Counted from the first letter of the stretch, positions 1-11,960 are shown. The stretch: 64,000 nucleotides of DNA from Gonatopus flavifemur (GCA_018340375.1 JAFFJZ010000003.1:25916001-25980000); one strand, 5' to 3'. A program made the numbers and translations. The notes: generated by a model not told the origin, from the sequence alone.

Positions 1-243
1 CATACAAATATCTTCTTGCCAGCGTTCAAATAGTTTCGTTTTCAAAGTTCTCAAACTAATGATCCTAATAATTGGAGTAAAAGTAAATGATGAAATCGTT
101 GTGAGAAATGTTCACAAATATATTTACACAATTCTTCGATAACTCTTAGTTTGAAAAGGTAAAAATATAAGAGCGGGTGGAAATTGGAATTGCAGAGTAT
201 TTTCGTTGGCGAAATTTTATGTTTCATGTCAGTTACAAAATTC

Positions 244-1367
244 CAGGGTTGGCCGAGTTTTAGCCACCCCTGGTTTTTATTATGGTTTTAACCACTTCCA
301 GCCGGCCTGGTTTTTTTTATAAAAGTTCTGGTCAAAATGGCAAAAATGGTCAATATATGTACACATTATTTTTTACTCTTCGATCAAAGCGATTTCCGCA
401 ACAATACCTTCTCGAACTTTTTATGTGATTTGATTTCAAATCACTTAGGGATAATTGAACAATAATTCTTTACAATAACCGTTTAATAAGTGTCGGAGTA
501 CTATATGTAGAGGTATTCGAAATAACTTGAATTATGTTGAAATAAAATATGCAGAAGATTTATCCCAAGTTTCAGCATTAAATTGTTTTTAGCTTCTGTT
601 GAAAAAATTTATGTTGTAGTTTTTCATTTGGATATATCCGTAAAAACATACGGCGAATAAATTTTTTTCATGATGAAGCTATAAAAATTTCCATCCATGT
701 TTGAAAAATTATAATTGTAAAAACTGTACAAAAAAGTAGTGGAGCCAACCTCGCGGCGAGTTTGGATACGGCGAATCTCGCCGTGCAGTTGACTCAATTG
801 CATATCGATTGAAATGACCGAATAAATGTTTACTTACTTCAATCGATATTCAGTTGAGTCAACTCCATGGCGAGATTCGCCGGATCCAAAATCGCCGCGA
901 GGTTGGCTCCACTACTTTTTTTTACAGTATATTTTTTTAACAATCCGGTATTAAATCGAACTGATCAAATATACTCGGAGCCATAATTCACTACATTTGA
1001 CCGTTCTGGTAATCATCTTATTGAATATATAACTAAGAATTCACATAATAAAGTGATTTTCAAATAATTCCAAAAATAGTGGCAAAAGACATGGAAGTAT
1101 TTCACATAACTACTGTCAATATATTTGTATTTCAAATAGTATTATACTTTATGGATTTATTCGAAATCTATCTATTGATATTTATTTGTATGCGGTGTTT
1201 GAGCCTTTGCATCGATTTCTATCAAGGATGAACTTCATTAATGGAATGTGACGAATATAAAAGACCCAATAGATATTCTCCGCATTTTGACCATTTTAAC
1301 CGGTTTGAACCACTTCTATCCAGTGGCTAGGACAAAAGTGATAAAAGCCGGCTTTTTTCCAACCCTG
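244..1367. mobile_element. Non-autonomous hAT-type element with exact 8-bp target duplication
   Basis: The left end starts CAGGGTTGG and the right end is its exact reverse complement, CCAACCCTG. Both ends are flanked by the identical octamer CAAAATTC (236-243 and 1368-1375). An 8-bp duplication with CAGGG-type termini is the hAT superfamily hallmark. Subterminal sequence is imperfectly inverted (GGTTTTAACCACTT on the left, AACCGGTTTGAACCACTT on the right). I found no transposase fragment inside, so this is probably a non-autonomous copy of 1124 bp. It has the same nine terminal bases as the hAT copy at 16582-18462, though the interiors differ. A separate foldback element is nested at about 723-928. 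Confidence 0.88.
723..928. repeat. Nested foldback MITE with arms of about 85 bp
   Basis: A long inverted repeat with a GC-rich outer stem inside an AT-rich region. The left arm runs from ACTGTACAAAAAAGTAGTGG through AGCCAACCTCGCGGCGA and on to ATATCGATTGAA. The right arm is its reverse complement with few mismatches, ending CCACTACTTTTTTTTACAGT. A short spacer near 812-838 separates the arms. TA dinucleotides lie at equivalent positions in both ends, so a TA target duplication is possible but not proven. It lies inside the hAT-type element at 244-1367 and is therefore younger than that insertion. Confidence 0.8.
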
Positions 1368-4281
1368 CAAAATTCGGGTTGTTTGTACATAATATTTACG
1401 TAATTATTTGATCCAGATCGACGGTTATTCACATTTTTGTTTATTTACGGTCCAAAAAAACACGATGAAAAAAGGTAGGAGGCCTATGACCTAATTATTC
1501 CTTGAATACATGAAAAAATTATTAGACTTTGTTACGTCATCATATGAAATGCTGATACGTTAGAGAGATATGATGATATTTTTTTAATATAAAGGTTTCA
1601 ATTCTAGGTTCAAATAGTCATCAACTTTTCTTGTAAGCTTAATTTGTAACTATATCAAGTATCTAAAGAGTTTGCATTATACATTCACATTCTGTTATTT
1701 GAAAATCATTGAATTTTGAAATAATTTTCTTCGCAGTATATCATTTGAATTTTCGTGACATATTCAATGAATATTCCTAAAGTATTTGTCAGACGATTTT
1801 TTTTAGGTATCTATCTCTATTTTAACGTGCAGTGGTTCTGAATTGACGCATCGATTGATTAACATTATGCCTTCCTTTAGAGATTAAGTAGAACGAAGTT
1901 TTTTATTTATTGTGTGACTCAGTATCTTTTATTTCTTTGTCACTCAGTCCATTTATATCGCTGAAACATAAATATATGAATTTTATACTTATGTATCATT
2001 TGTTGGTGTTACTCGGAAACGACGTGGAGATATAAGTTCAAAGAAACTCAAGACTAGTTAGGAAGTTGGTTGAAAGACAGGACAATGGTCTCGGTGTATT
2101 GTGTTGATAAAAAGTATTACGAGTTTCAAAAGTATATCTTTATAATGCCAAGTGAGGTGCCAGTTTCACAAAGACTTAATGTTCACACGCAGGATGTGAT
2201 TCAATAACGTGATATTGTATTATCATAATTTTCAAGCTATTTTTCCAAAGATAAACAACGAGGATAATTTATATATTAATTGATCTTCATATAAAATATG
2301 ACACCTAAAACATCGATACTTGTGAAAATTTTCCATTTTTCGAAGGATATTCCAGCTTTTCTCGATCATGTGCGGAAAATAAAAATGAATATTCATTATT
2401 GTCAAAGTTCGAAAATAAAACACATTATACCACGAATATAATTATCCCATCCTCGATATATCTCTGATTTTCAATTTGTAATTACACTTTCGTTTTATAT
2501 TTACATTTCCATATCCAAATGTTCTCGGAGAAACTTGTCCGCATTCATACACCGGGGAAGCGAGAAAAAAGTCTCAACAAAATTTAAATATACATGAATC
2601 GCGTTTTATGTTGCAACACTGTGCGGCGTGGTATCATTTTCTTTGTTTGCTTTTTCTTGATTTTTTTCTTTTCCCTTTTAAACGCGGAAACGAAAATAGG
2701 AAGGGTATATAAAAAGGGTGTACGTAGTTACGCGTTGCTTCTATGGAATGTCACCTGGAACTGTTTTTTTTATGTGACACTTGAAAAATGATATTTGCAC
2801 GAGACGGGCAAATGCTATTGTCATAAAGTGTTATTATAATGAGGATGTTCACGCGTTTTGCACTTTTTTTCGAATATTTGTCGAAGAAAAAAAATTAATT
2901 CGTTATTTTCGTTCACAATGCGATGCATTGGAACGAAATAAACTACCTCATATCGTGATCGAATATTCCCGGTAGCTGATACAATTTGTCATACTCGTGT
3001 GGTACGTATGTGTTTCAAAATGTTCCATAGAGAACGATTTGAATCTTACATGAAACAAGATTTAATCCCACATGGAAAAAGTTTTCAAAATTATATATAA
3101 TTTATAAACAATTATATAAAAGTTGTACATAAACTACATTGAATTTGAATTGAATACAAAATTTGATCTGTCTAAAAATATTCTCTGATTGGCTACGTCT
3201 TATGATTTCATCGTAATGTCATCCGCTGTGTCACATATAAAATTGTGTGCTCATTATTTCGTACAAACGAGCAGTCTTTGCTCCGTAAGTTGGCTTTGTG
3301 TAATCCATTTGTTGGATCACAAGCTTACCGTCAACATTCGAATTTGTTTCGACTATTCCATTCTCTTTAACTAGCCAAAAGAAAATAAATAGCGGTAAAT
3401 TGAACAATTTCGATGGAAAAAAAAAGGTTTTTGGTGAAATTCCCAACGAGATGAGAATCAGCGATTTTTTTGGAATTTCGTTTTCGTCAAAGAGTTGTTT
3501 CATTGATATTAGAAAGGGATAGATAAATGGATGGATAGAAAAATTGTTTTTTCAATTTGAATCCAAAAGAGTAAAGATCACTAGTGATTTTTCATTCAAA
3601 TAGTGTTATCAACGTATCCTCATAAATATTCGAAAATGTTTCTGAACTCTCTTAGAAATATAACCACGAGACTCCCTGCTCTTAGCGTATCATATAGAAT
3701 ATTTTTCTCGAGAAAGGGGATGAAATCTCGATGCTCTAACTTTTTCGTTAGCCATGTAAGTACCTTACTAGAAAACTTTAACGAGGATGTAGAAGAAGAA
3801 GAGGAAAGGAACATACAAATCCAGATATGTACGAGCCATTGCTCGCAGTTGTAACCACAAGATAAGCTTGCAAGAGTTGAATTCTTTCTTTAAGCTTTGA
3901 TTTGAGTTTTCGAATATTGTTCCACGGCGTTCATTAGTAAATTAAATCAAAATATTATCTGAAATGAGGTGTTTGTGAGAGCGGAATAAACATAAAAAGT
4001 ATATGGCATTATTACGTATATCTGTGCGTGAGAATTGTAAATAAAATTATTCTGTTTATTCATATTTGTGATGAACGGGATCCCTCATTTATTTGCAGTA
4101 ATGGAATCGTTCCTGACTCAAAATAATTCGTATTTTGAAACATGCACAGTTGATGCTACTTGGCTTATTGCCAGGTGAAATCACTTATATTTTTTTCCCA
4201 AATTCCAATTGCATCCATTATTTAGACAGCTATACTATATCGGAGGTTAGTTGAGAGAGATTGTTAACATTATACGCGGAT

Positions 4282-4485
4282 ATGCGGTTTGATTTCTGTG
4301 GTTTGAGTTCCATTTCTGCTGTTCTACTATTCGCTCTGATTGCTCCATTTGAATCATACGCAATTATTGGACCAATGAAATTTCGTTTTGGACGGGGAAT
4401 AGAAGTGAAACCTTCACTCATCAGTCCCTATTATTTAGATTCACAAACATTTTTGTTACAAGAATGGAGAATGAATAACTTTTGA
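4282..4485 (+). CDS. Short open frame with signal-peptide-like start and FRFGR site (speculative)
   Basis: A 67-codon ATG-to-TGA frame. It starts MRFDFCGLSSISAVLLFALI, then APFESYA, which looks like a signal peptide with a cleavage point near residue 27. It is followed by IIGPMKFRFGRG. The GPMKFRFGR segment resembles an amidated RFamide peptide with a single-arginine processing site. The remaining 28 residues show no second peptide or dibasic site. It lies within what should be dpr intron, on the opposite strand. A comparable frame overlaps it on the minus strand, and length and composition alone cannot separate it from chance. I do not recognise it as a known insect neuropeptide precursor. 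Confidence 0.15.
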   Translation: MRFDFCGLSSISAVLLFALIAPFESYAIIGPMKFRFGRGIEVKPSLISPYYLDSQTFLLQEWRMNNF

Positions 4486-6339
4486 AAAATCGTTAAACAT
4501 CACTGAAATTCTTTTTCCCCAAATTGAAAGCCAGTACAATATTGATAAGATATCGAATACGTATTTCTAAATAACTCCCTACTGTTTTGCAAGTTCCAAT
4601 TAAATGAAAAACGTTTTATCAAGTGCTATTGATTGTGAGCAAGTATCTCATTGAAAATGATTTCTAAATATACTTCCCTACAGTACTTGAATTTCTGTTA
4701 CTGCATATTTTAAACTCTATCGAAAATATTATACGAGTTGTTGTAAACGTGTTCAATAATGTGTAGCGTTATCTCTATCAGCTTGATTGAGTATAAGAGT
4801 GAGAGATATAGCTTTATGTACAACAGAACGTGATTAAAACACCTCGCGGTGAATACATGAATATTCCATACCAACGAGATTGATACAATCAATTCATTTA
4901 GTTTACACATGTTTCTCGATCAATTAAATGCGAAAGCAAGTGAAGTTTTTGTATCTTACTGAAAGTTTATGGAATTTTCATAGGTCTCTATATTCATCAC
5001 ACGATACTCATTATAGAGTATCTATATTGATGAGATGGTGCACCCCACGTCAGCTCTGCGACCACCGCTCCCTTTTCCTTAAATCATTAACGAAGAGTAG
5101 ATCATTTTGACGTTACAGGTAAAACGGGAAATGATGTATTAAAATTTATGAAGTTTTGCATTCGCCATATCTTAATTTCAGAGATTCCTGTTCGGCCAAG
5201 ATTTCTCACAATCCTGTGAACGAAAACGTTTCCACAGTGAATAATAAATGCTCTGATTTTTTAGAATTTCATTCACAATTTATATATTCAAGAAAAATCA
5301 TGGAAACCATAAAAGATTTTTTGTGACAAAAGCGATGTATAGTTCGGGGATCTAATAGTCCGAAACGCAACTATTTTCACGATCATTCATGAAAAAAGTA
5401 ATTCAAATCGAGCATGGGTGAGAAAATTCTAATTACAATTTTTCTAGGCATTCTCTGGGCTATTTTACAAGGCCTTGAAAGTCCCTCACAAGGGCCCGGT
5501 AAGACCTCGCGAGGTCTGAAAAACAACTAGAATGATTTCACTAAGGTTACGATATACATGGAGAGGAATGTGGTTGACAAATATAGTAAATTTTTGGAAA
5601 AATCTAAGAAGCCATCAAAGGAAAACTATTTGACAAAAATTTGTTCGTCGGGGATGAACAAATGCAAAATGGGGATGTTGCAATCTTGCGGCAGTGTCGC
5701 ACCCACCCTATATGCCAATGATTGCTTTTATTTTTCATTTTGATTAAAAACAACAACTCACACCTTCTGTATGTAGAAGAATTCCGAGAATTGCGACAGA
5801 TGAGTTTTCTGATCAGTTTAAATTGATGAATGACGCAAATCCGGTGGTTCTGGCGTTAAAGTGGACGCGTCTTGAAAAGGATGAAGCATTCTTCCTATCA
5901 TAGAATCATCAAAGAAGATATATATTCATTGAATCCTTCGTTTACCACTCACAACAAAAAAGCAACACCCTGAGGCGACTTTATTGCAATTCTTCGCTTG
6001 AGAAAGGAGTTTAACCCTGAGCCAAGCTATCACTCAAGATGAGTCAAGCTAACGCCAAGCAATTGCCGAAGCTGGGCTAAGCTAACCCCCCCTATGCTTA
6101 CCGCACCATGAGAAACCCTCGTATGAAATTAGATCTTTTCCTTTAGGCAATATTAGTTGAAGGATTGGCAAGGCTTGATGCAGCCTATAATGAATGATAG
6201 ATCAAGAAAGTTGATTTATCGACCGTCCATATGGGTATAAAATTTAGAGCATTGTCAACTACCCTTACCTCTACGTAGATTGTTGAGTTATATTCTATCG
6301 TCAGTATTAGCGGTGCCTGAAGATTTTTATGTGGGTCTA

Positions 6340-7585
6340 CCAGGTGTAGATGTATGAAACGGGAATTTTTTTGTAAAAATCACACGTTTGTTGTTTGAAA
6401 ATCATAAAAAATATTTTATCCGAAATAATCTCCATTGCTGTTTATACATTTTTCCCACCTTTCCGGCAGTTTATGAATGCCACACCAAAAATCGAGCCAT
6501 TCTCCTACATTTTCATACGAATTGAAGCGTTGCTCAGCGAGAGCGTGTCCCATTGACGCGAATAGATGATAATTGGACGGAGCCAAGTCTGGGGAATAAG
6601 CCGCATGCGGTAGCACCTCCCAACTGAACGCCTCGATCGTTCCCCTGACCCATTTTGCTGTGTGTGATGGGGCATTATCGTGGATCAAGATGACTTTGTG
6701 TTGCCTTTTTCCATACTCCGGTCGTTTTTCACGCAATGCGCGATTCAAATCGATGATTTGCGGTTGGTAGCGATCAGTGTTGACGGTTTGCCCAGGTTTT
6801 AGCAGCTCATAGTAGATTACACCTTTCTGGTCCCACCAAACATAGAGCATTCTCTTCTTTCCAAAACGATTTGGTCTTGCAGTAGATGTCGATGATTCAC
6901 CTGAATTCACCCATGATTTCCGATGCTTAGGATTCTCAAAATATATCCATTTTTCATGACCTGTCACAATTCGATGAAGAAATGACTTTCTTTTGTATCT
7001 GTCGAACAGCATTTCACAAGTGGTTTTTCGATTTTCTTGCCGTCTCTCATACACTTCATGCGGAACCCATTTTTCCACTTTCCGAATTTTTCCCATGGCT
7101 TTCAAACGAATGGAGACGGCTTTCTGCGTCATATTCAGTTGATCCGCGAGTTCATGTTGAGTTTGAGTATCATCTTCATCCAATAAGGCTTGCAATTCGT
7201 CGTCTGCTGTGGTTCCCGACCCTCTTCGTTTCTCACGTCAAAATCACCACTTTTAAACTTTTTGGACCACTCGAAACACTGTGTTTTACCAAGGACATGT
7301 TCACCGTAAGCTTCGACAAGCATTCGATGTGATTCTGCAGCAGTTTTCTTCAAATGATAACAAAAAACCAATGCAGTTCACAGATCGTAGTTTGTAGGCA
7401 CAAAACTCGATATTTTTGAGGTTATAAAACAATCACGGGTGGGCAGAACTTTTTTTGTTTTGTGTTGAAAATCTTCATCGGCTGTTAGAGAGAAATGATG
7501 GTGCTGAAGAAGTGGTCTTAGGGTCCCTAGTCTGATGGCTAGTGCCATTTATAGGGAAATTCCGGTTTCATACTTCTGCACCTGG
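6340..7585 (-). mobile_element. Tc1/mariner-superfamily mariner element, TA-flanked, inactive
   Basis: A 1246-bp element, close to the usual 1.3 kb for mariner, with imperfect terminal inverted repeats of about 28 bp. The left end begins CCAGGTGTAGATGTATGAAA and the right end, read inward, CCAGGTGCAGAAGTATGAAA. TA dinucleotides flank it at 6338-6339 and 7586-7587, as expected for target-site choice in this superfamily. The interior encodes a broken mariner transposase on the minus strand (separate entry). It lies in the dpr intron downstream of exon 3, in the same orientation as the host gene. Confidence 0.93.
6416..7371 (-). pseudogene. Mariner transposase pseudogene (frameshifted, catalytic residues lost)
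   Basis: The N-terminal helix-turn-helix part reads HLKKTAAESHRMLVEAYGEH, CFEWSKKFKSGDFDVRNEE, then changes frame near 7195-7215. It resumes in another frame as LQALLDEDDTQ, LNMTQKAVSIRLKAMGK and WVPHE, and runs 259 codons to a stop at 6416. Spacing matches the mariner D,D34D core: 92 residues separate the first two catalytic positions and 34 the last two. The first catalytic Asp is His (TGHEKW instead of the usual TGDEKW), the second is intact (LIHDNAPSH), and the third is Asn (SPDLAPSNYHLF instead of SPDLAPSDYHLF). About ten residues normally present between WLDxW and GIHKLPERW are missing. An upstream TGA near 7380 interrupts the usual N-terminus. This copy cannot be catalytically active. 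Confidence 0.95.
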
Positions 7586-8725
7586 TATGCCGAACTTCTG
7601 AAGAGTTAATATTCTTCTATAGTCATTTCATACATTAATGAGTTTTCATTTCTTATGAATGAACTTTCACAAAAATCTGAATTGTTGTGTTTTCACTAAA
7701 AAAAAAACACAAAAACCACGAAATATTCTCACATTCTCTTAGAAAATACTAACATCACAACACACAACATAAGATTATCGATTTATAACTGATTGAAAAC
7801 ATTACTTTTTCCTTTCAATATAACTCCAAATTATTCAACATGAATCAGGATTTTTATTAATCGAAGAAAAGTGGATGTAGAAAAATTCCATGATATCACG
7901 ATTTTACTCCGCACACGTTGTAAAAAGGAAAGCAGAAATAGTAATGAGGAAGGAATGAAGGCAGAAGGAAGATGGCGAAAGGGGAGTGCGCTCCCCTTTC
8001 GTTGAAAATCTGCAGAGCTCATTGCTACTCTGGGATTTTCTTTCTCATCGTCGCTGTTGTTATGGCACGAAATCGATTTTATCAATGTCTCAAGGGAAAC
8101 ATTGGCACTTCGTGCAAGTAGAAAAATCGGAACAATTGAGAAGCAGGTAAACTCTTGGAGCAGGTGAAATGTAAGGGTGGATGAGGAACAATTGGATGTA
8201 AGAAGAAATCTTCCACGTCGTATGGACATGTGCCATGCGATTTTTCTCTTTCATCTTTTGTAATACTCCACGGAGGCGAAAAATCATATGCTCTGTATGC
8301 AATATTTATCATATAAATTTTGAATGTTTCATATATTGATTTGATGAGATTGTTCATAAAATATCGTTGAATTCGAAGTTTTTTTAATATACATTGAACA
8401 GAGGAGACAATTGAGTGTTTCATTCTTAGGTGATATTTGTTTTTCTTGGTCCCACCTGAAAATCTGATACTCTGTTAGAAAAACAATACTCCCGTTGGAA
8501 AGAAATTCTAATTGAATCAGAGACTTACTTCGTCCAAAATATCGATTTCCCATTTAAATAACACGGAAAAATTGTTGTTTGTTTCAATTCGATTTTCTGG
8601 TATTGAAAAATTAGTATGATGCTTTTATAAGGCATTAAATTTGCTACAATAGAGTTCAGATGAGCTAAAACCGATTTTTTCGTTTGTTTTGAAGGTACAG
8701 AGCTTGGAAGGTAGTATTAATTATA

Positions 8726-8964
8726 GTACACGGAGAAAAAAGATCACTAGAAAAGATAGTAAACTGGCGACAACTACGAATTTCTGTACCCAGTCGCTAA
8801 TAGAGACGAGTAATGGTTCCTATTTTGGTATACTAAAATACAATATAGTATACTAAAGTAAGAACCATTACTTGTCTCTGGTAGCAACTGTGTACAGAAA
8901 TTCGCAGTTGTCACCAGTTTACTATCTTTTCTAGTGATCATTCCATGATCTCTTTTCCCCGTGT
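8726..8964. repeat. Foldback MITE, almost fully palindromic
   Basis: The two halves are near-perfect reverse complements over roughly 110 bases each. The ends are TACACGGAGAAAA and TTTTCCCCGTGTA. Matching inner blocks include CACTAGAAAAGATAGTAAAC, GACAACT and AATTTCTGTAC, ending in an AT-rich centre of GTATACTAAAATAC type near 8845. The right arm holds a 12-base insertion near 8938-8950. A heptamer AATTATA is repeated at 8719-8725 and 8965-8971 and may be the target duplication. No coding capacity. If transcribed as part of the dpr pre-mRNA it would fold into a long double-stranded hairpin. Confidence 0.85.
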
Positions 8965-11315
8965 AATTATAAAGTTTCGGAATACGAATCCTTTACCTTG
9001 AGAAAATTTGTTCATGTCCTTTAAGACCCATTCGATGAATTCCAAATAACTCGAGCTTTTAATTTACTTCCTCCTCAAGAAAAAAACTTCGAGAAAATCA
9101 CCTTATTTCGAAATTTGCTTGATGAGAATCTCCCCTTAAGCATCTACTTCATTTATAATTTTTGTTTTCTGACGGGAATATATTTTCTTCTCTGTCAAGA
9201 ATCAGATTTCTAAGTGAGATAGAAAAAGAGTATCGTCTAAAAATGAAACACCATGATAGGCAACAAGTTTGCTAAAAAGTTCTTTTTTTTCACGAAAATT
9301 AAATATAGATGTTTGAGTAAAGGAGAATGGAGAAGTACAAATGCCTGATACGTTCATATTTTGAGATTATATTATATTTCCGCACATTTTTGAATGATTC
9401 TAAGATCCATTTTTTTTACATGGAAACTAAATAATCAAATGTATATCTTCTTCATATATGGTTTTAGTTTTTTAATGAAACTCCTCTTCATTCGCCAACG
9501 TGATTGAACCTCCCCAAACATTAATTCTTCAATCAACAAACATGCCAATTGGTCCGTGTATACTACATATGAACCTAGTCACAAATTAATTATCGAATTT
9601 CTATGCGGAGATTCGATCATTCCATGTACAAAATTGATGACTAATGAGGTACCACAAATTATGTTTCGCACGCATCACGCTTTGCATTAGAATCGAATGT
9701 ATCTTACGCCTCGCATGATATTATCGATAACGTATCAGTGTATGATACAGTTTACTTTCACGATACCGTAACACAGACATTATAGTATTCATCTATTACA
9801 ATATTCATGGAACTATTACTTTGATGCAAAGACAAGATTTTCATCATAATTCGAATAAATAATACAAATGATGATTGATATTGAAAAATGGTTTACAATT
9901 GTTCTGTTATATGTAATTTTCTACTTTGATAAAAAGGTAATTATCGAGAGGTTAAGTATCGAATTAATTCGAAATCTCACGTTTAAATATGGCTTCAAAA
10001 CAGATTACTTCGTATGTTTTATTTTATTTTCTTTATAATCAAATGTAACATTCTCATCGTCCTATGATGGGTTACTTACAATTTTGAAGGTACAAAAAAG
10101 TCTAATTCACACATATTTTTCCAAGTAGAAAACAATTTTTCAGAATTATATATAATTCATATATAATTATATACAAATTGTATATTATTTTGGAAGTTTG
10201 TCAACATGGGTTGTGAATTAAAGTCGTTTTTTCTTTGATTTAATAATCCGCCTACCCTTTCCCCGCGTTCTTGAATTTTTCATCTACGTTACTAAAAATT
10301 CTGTAAAAATTCAGAGTTCATACCAGGAGCTATAGAAACTATGGCCTATTGAAAAAAAAATTGTATCAATATCAGAATTAAGCCATGTCAGAAAGGGATA
10401 TATAATTTTCTCAGTATTTTCTCAAATTTTTCTCAAACCTACAAGTATTATGAATATTATGATTTCGCAAATGGATGTCTCATGTCTCATTATCAATGTT
10501 ATTCAGTAGTTGAATATTATTTTCATTAAGGTACTTTGATTATTATTTCTCAAATCATTCATTTTCAAACCACGATTTCTATTCACCGACTGTTAACTAG
10601 TTTTGATTTACTTTTCGGTACAATTGTGATCGTGGATCTGAATGGTGAAAAGTTGACGTGGGAGTTTGGAGGCACAAGTTTCTCGAGTTTATATTGAAAC
10701 TAACTTATCCCGCTATGTCTTGTACGTATTTAAATGAACATACTTGCATCCATGGATCGTGGAATCTTGTCCTGTATCAAATATTTCATTTCAAAATTTT
10801 GTCATCAATTGAAAGAAACCCACACTTTTGGGATTAAAAAAACCCAAACTAATTTTCAAAATTGGAATGATTTTTTTACATGTTTCGAAAGTATATATAT
10901 TTAAAAGTATTGGGTTTGTACCGTGCAGACAACCCTGATTGACTTTGAGGAAGACTTGTTCCTCAGAAAAACTTGACATGCGTTGTTTTTTCTCTAAATA
11001 ACGTCTTTTCGGTCGACAGTGGGGATTTTTGTTGCACCAGTGAATCGATCCTTATGAAACTTCTACACGTGATTAGCTTCAGCGCATTATACAACCGTAT
11101 TGAAATTTCAATTTCAAAATTTTCTTAGGGACAAAGACAGTAAAAGAAACCTTATTTTTGCGTTCGATTGTTCAAACATCCGCCATTTTTTATTCATCGA
11201 TAGATATTGATTTTCACAGAATGCGCAAGATCCACTGTCATACCGAATCTGGATATTTTTTATTTCTTTGTAAATACCAATTCTTCCAGAAATTACGTTC
11301 ACCTGTGATGTTCAT

Positions 11316-11437
11316 GTATAAGTAGGTCATGAATTTGTGGAGTAAATTATATATATTTATTTCCCTCGAAACGTCGTCTATTGGTTGATGACAAATAAAT
11401 GGATATTTTACTCCAAAAATTTACGACCTACTTATTC
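11316..11437. repeat. Inverted repeat, about 43-bp arms with 30-base loop
   Basis: The left arm begins ATAAGTAGGTCATGAATTTG and continues GTGGAGTAAATTATATATATTTATTT. The right arm, read on the minus strand, begins ATAAGTAGGTCGTAAATTTT and continues TGGAGTAAAATATCCATTTATTT. The loop holds GAAACGTCGTCTATTGG. Several mismatches show it is not a recent insertion. It lies just left of a second foldback at 11520-11825, and the two may be parts of one degraded element. Confidence 0.7.
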
Positions 11438-11519
11438 TTATTCACAAATTGGAGTACTTCTTTCTACGTATTTTCATGTATAACCAACATTCAAAAAAGT
11501 GAATAAAAACGCTGCTTCT

Positions 11520-11825
11520 GTATTTCGAGAGTGTATTTATACTCAGAGAGATTATACTGCGGAAACTCCCATCATTGTCAGCAAGTTCAGGATACTCTTG
11601 AAATCTAGCTGAATGTGGGTTCAATTATATGAGAACAAAAAGGCCATCCCGGGGAAACATACTATAATAACCGAACGATGTACTACCATGACAATAAACT
11701 TCCATGACATTGAACCTACATTCAGTTAGATTTCAAGAGTCCCCTGAACTTGCTCACAATGATGGGACTTTTTACAGGAAAATTTCTCTCAGCGTATTAA
11801 AGATACTCAAGCATCAGGAGGAGCG
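11520..11825. repeat. Foldback repeat with arms of about 100 bp
   Basis: The segment ACTCCCATCATTGTCAGCAA, then GTTCAGGATACTCTTGAAAT, then CTAGCTGAATGTGGGTTCAAT (11565-11625) returns in reverse complement at about 11710-11773. There it reads ATTGAACCTACATTCAGTTA and continues to ACAATGATGGGACT. Weaker pairing continues outward between GTATTTATACTCAGAGAGA (left) and TCTCTCAGCGTATTAAAGATAC (right). A spacer of about 85 bases separates the arms. It borders a dispersed repeat at 11814-11870 that recurs at 63033-63075, which suggests it is one end of a transposon. Confidence 0.72.
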
Positions 11826-11870
11826 GGCAAAATTTTGCGCCAACTTTTTTCATACATTACTTGATAAAGT
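11814..11870 (+). repeat. Dispersed repeat, copy 1 (partner at 63033)
   Basis: The segment contains GCATCAGGAGGAGC, then AAATTTTGCGCCAACTTTTT and TCATA. A copy with about 80% identity is at 63033-63075 (GCATCAGAAGGAGC, AAATTTTGCGCCAACTGTTT, TCATA). Two such copies 51 kb apart point to a common mobile source. I cannot assign it to a superfamily. Confidence 0.6.
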
Positions 11871-11960
11871 TTCATTCGAGTGACTTGTTCCTCCTTCTTT
11901 AGATAAATCAATTAATTAACGCGTAATCAGGCTTACGTAAGACTAATGATCATTCGTTAC

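Larger units (their letters stand above)
1..11960 (-). other. dpr intron downstream of exon 3 (incomplete), 3' exons off the left edge
   Basis: No host exon was found here. It holds the hAT-type element with its nested foldback (244-1367), the mariner (6340-7585) and the foldbacks at 8726, 11316 and 11520. The rest is unassigned AT-rich sequence: 1376-4281 and 9000-11300 show nothing beyond AT-rich ATATAATTATAT words (near 3088 and 10147). 5440-6100 has a few short GC-rich palindromes (CAAGGCCTTG, ACCTCGCGAGGT) and a run of AAGCTA words. Confidence 0.7.

Noticed and set aside
4230..4421. Minus-strand frame overlapping the FRFGR candidate
   Set aside because: No signal peptide or motif. Kept only as a reason to doubt the plus-strand candidate.
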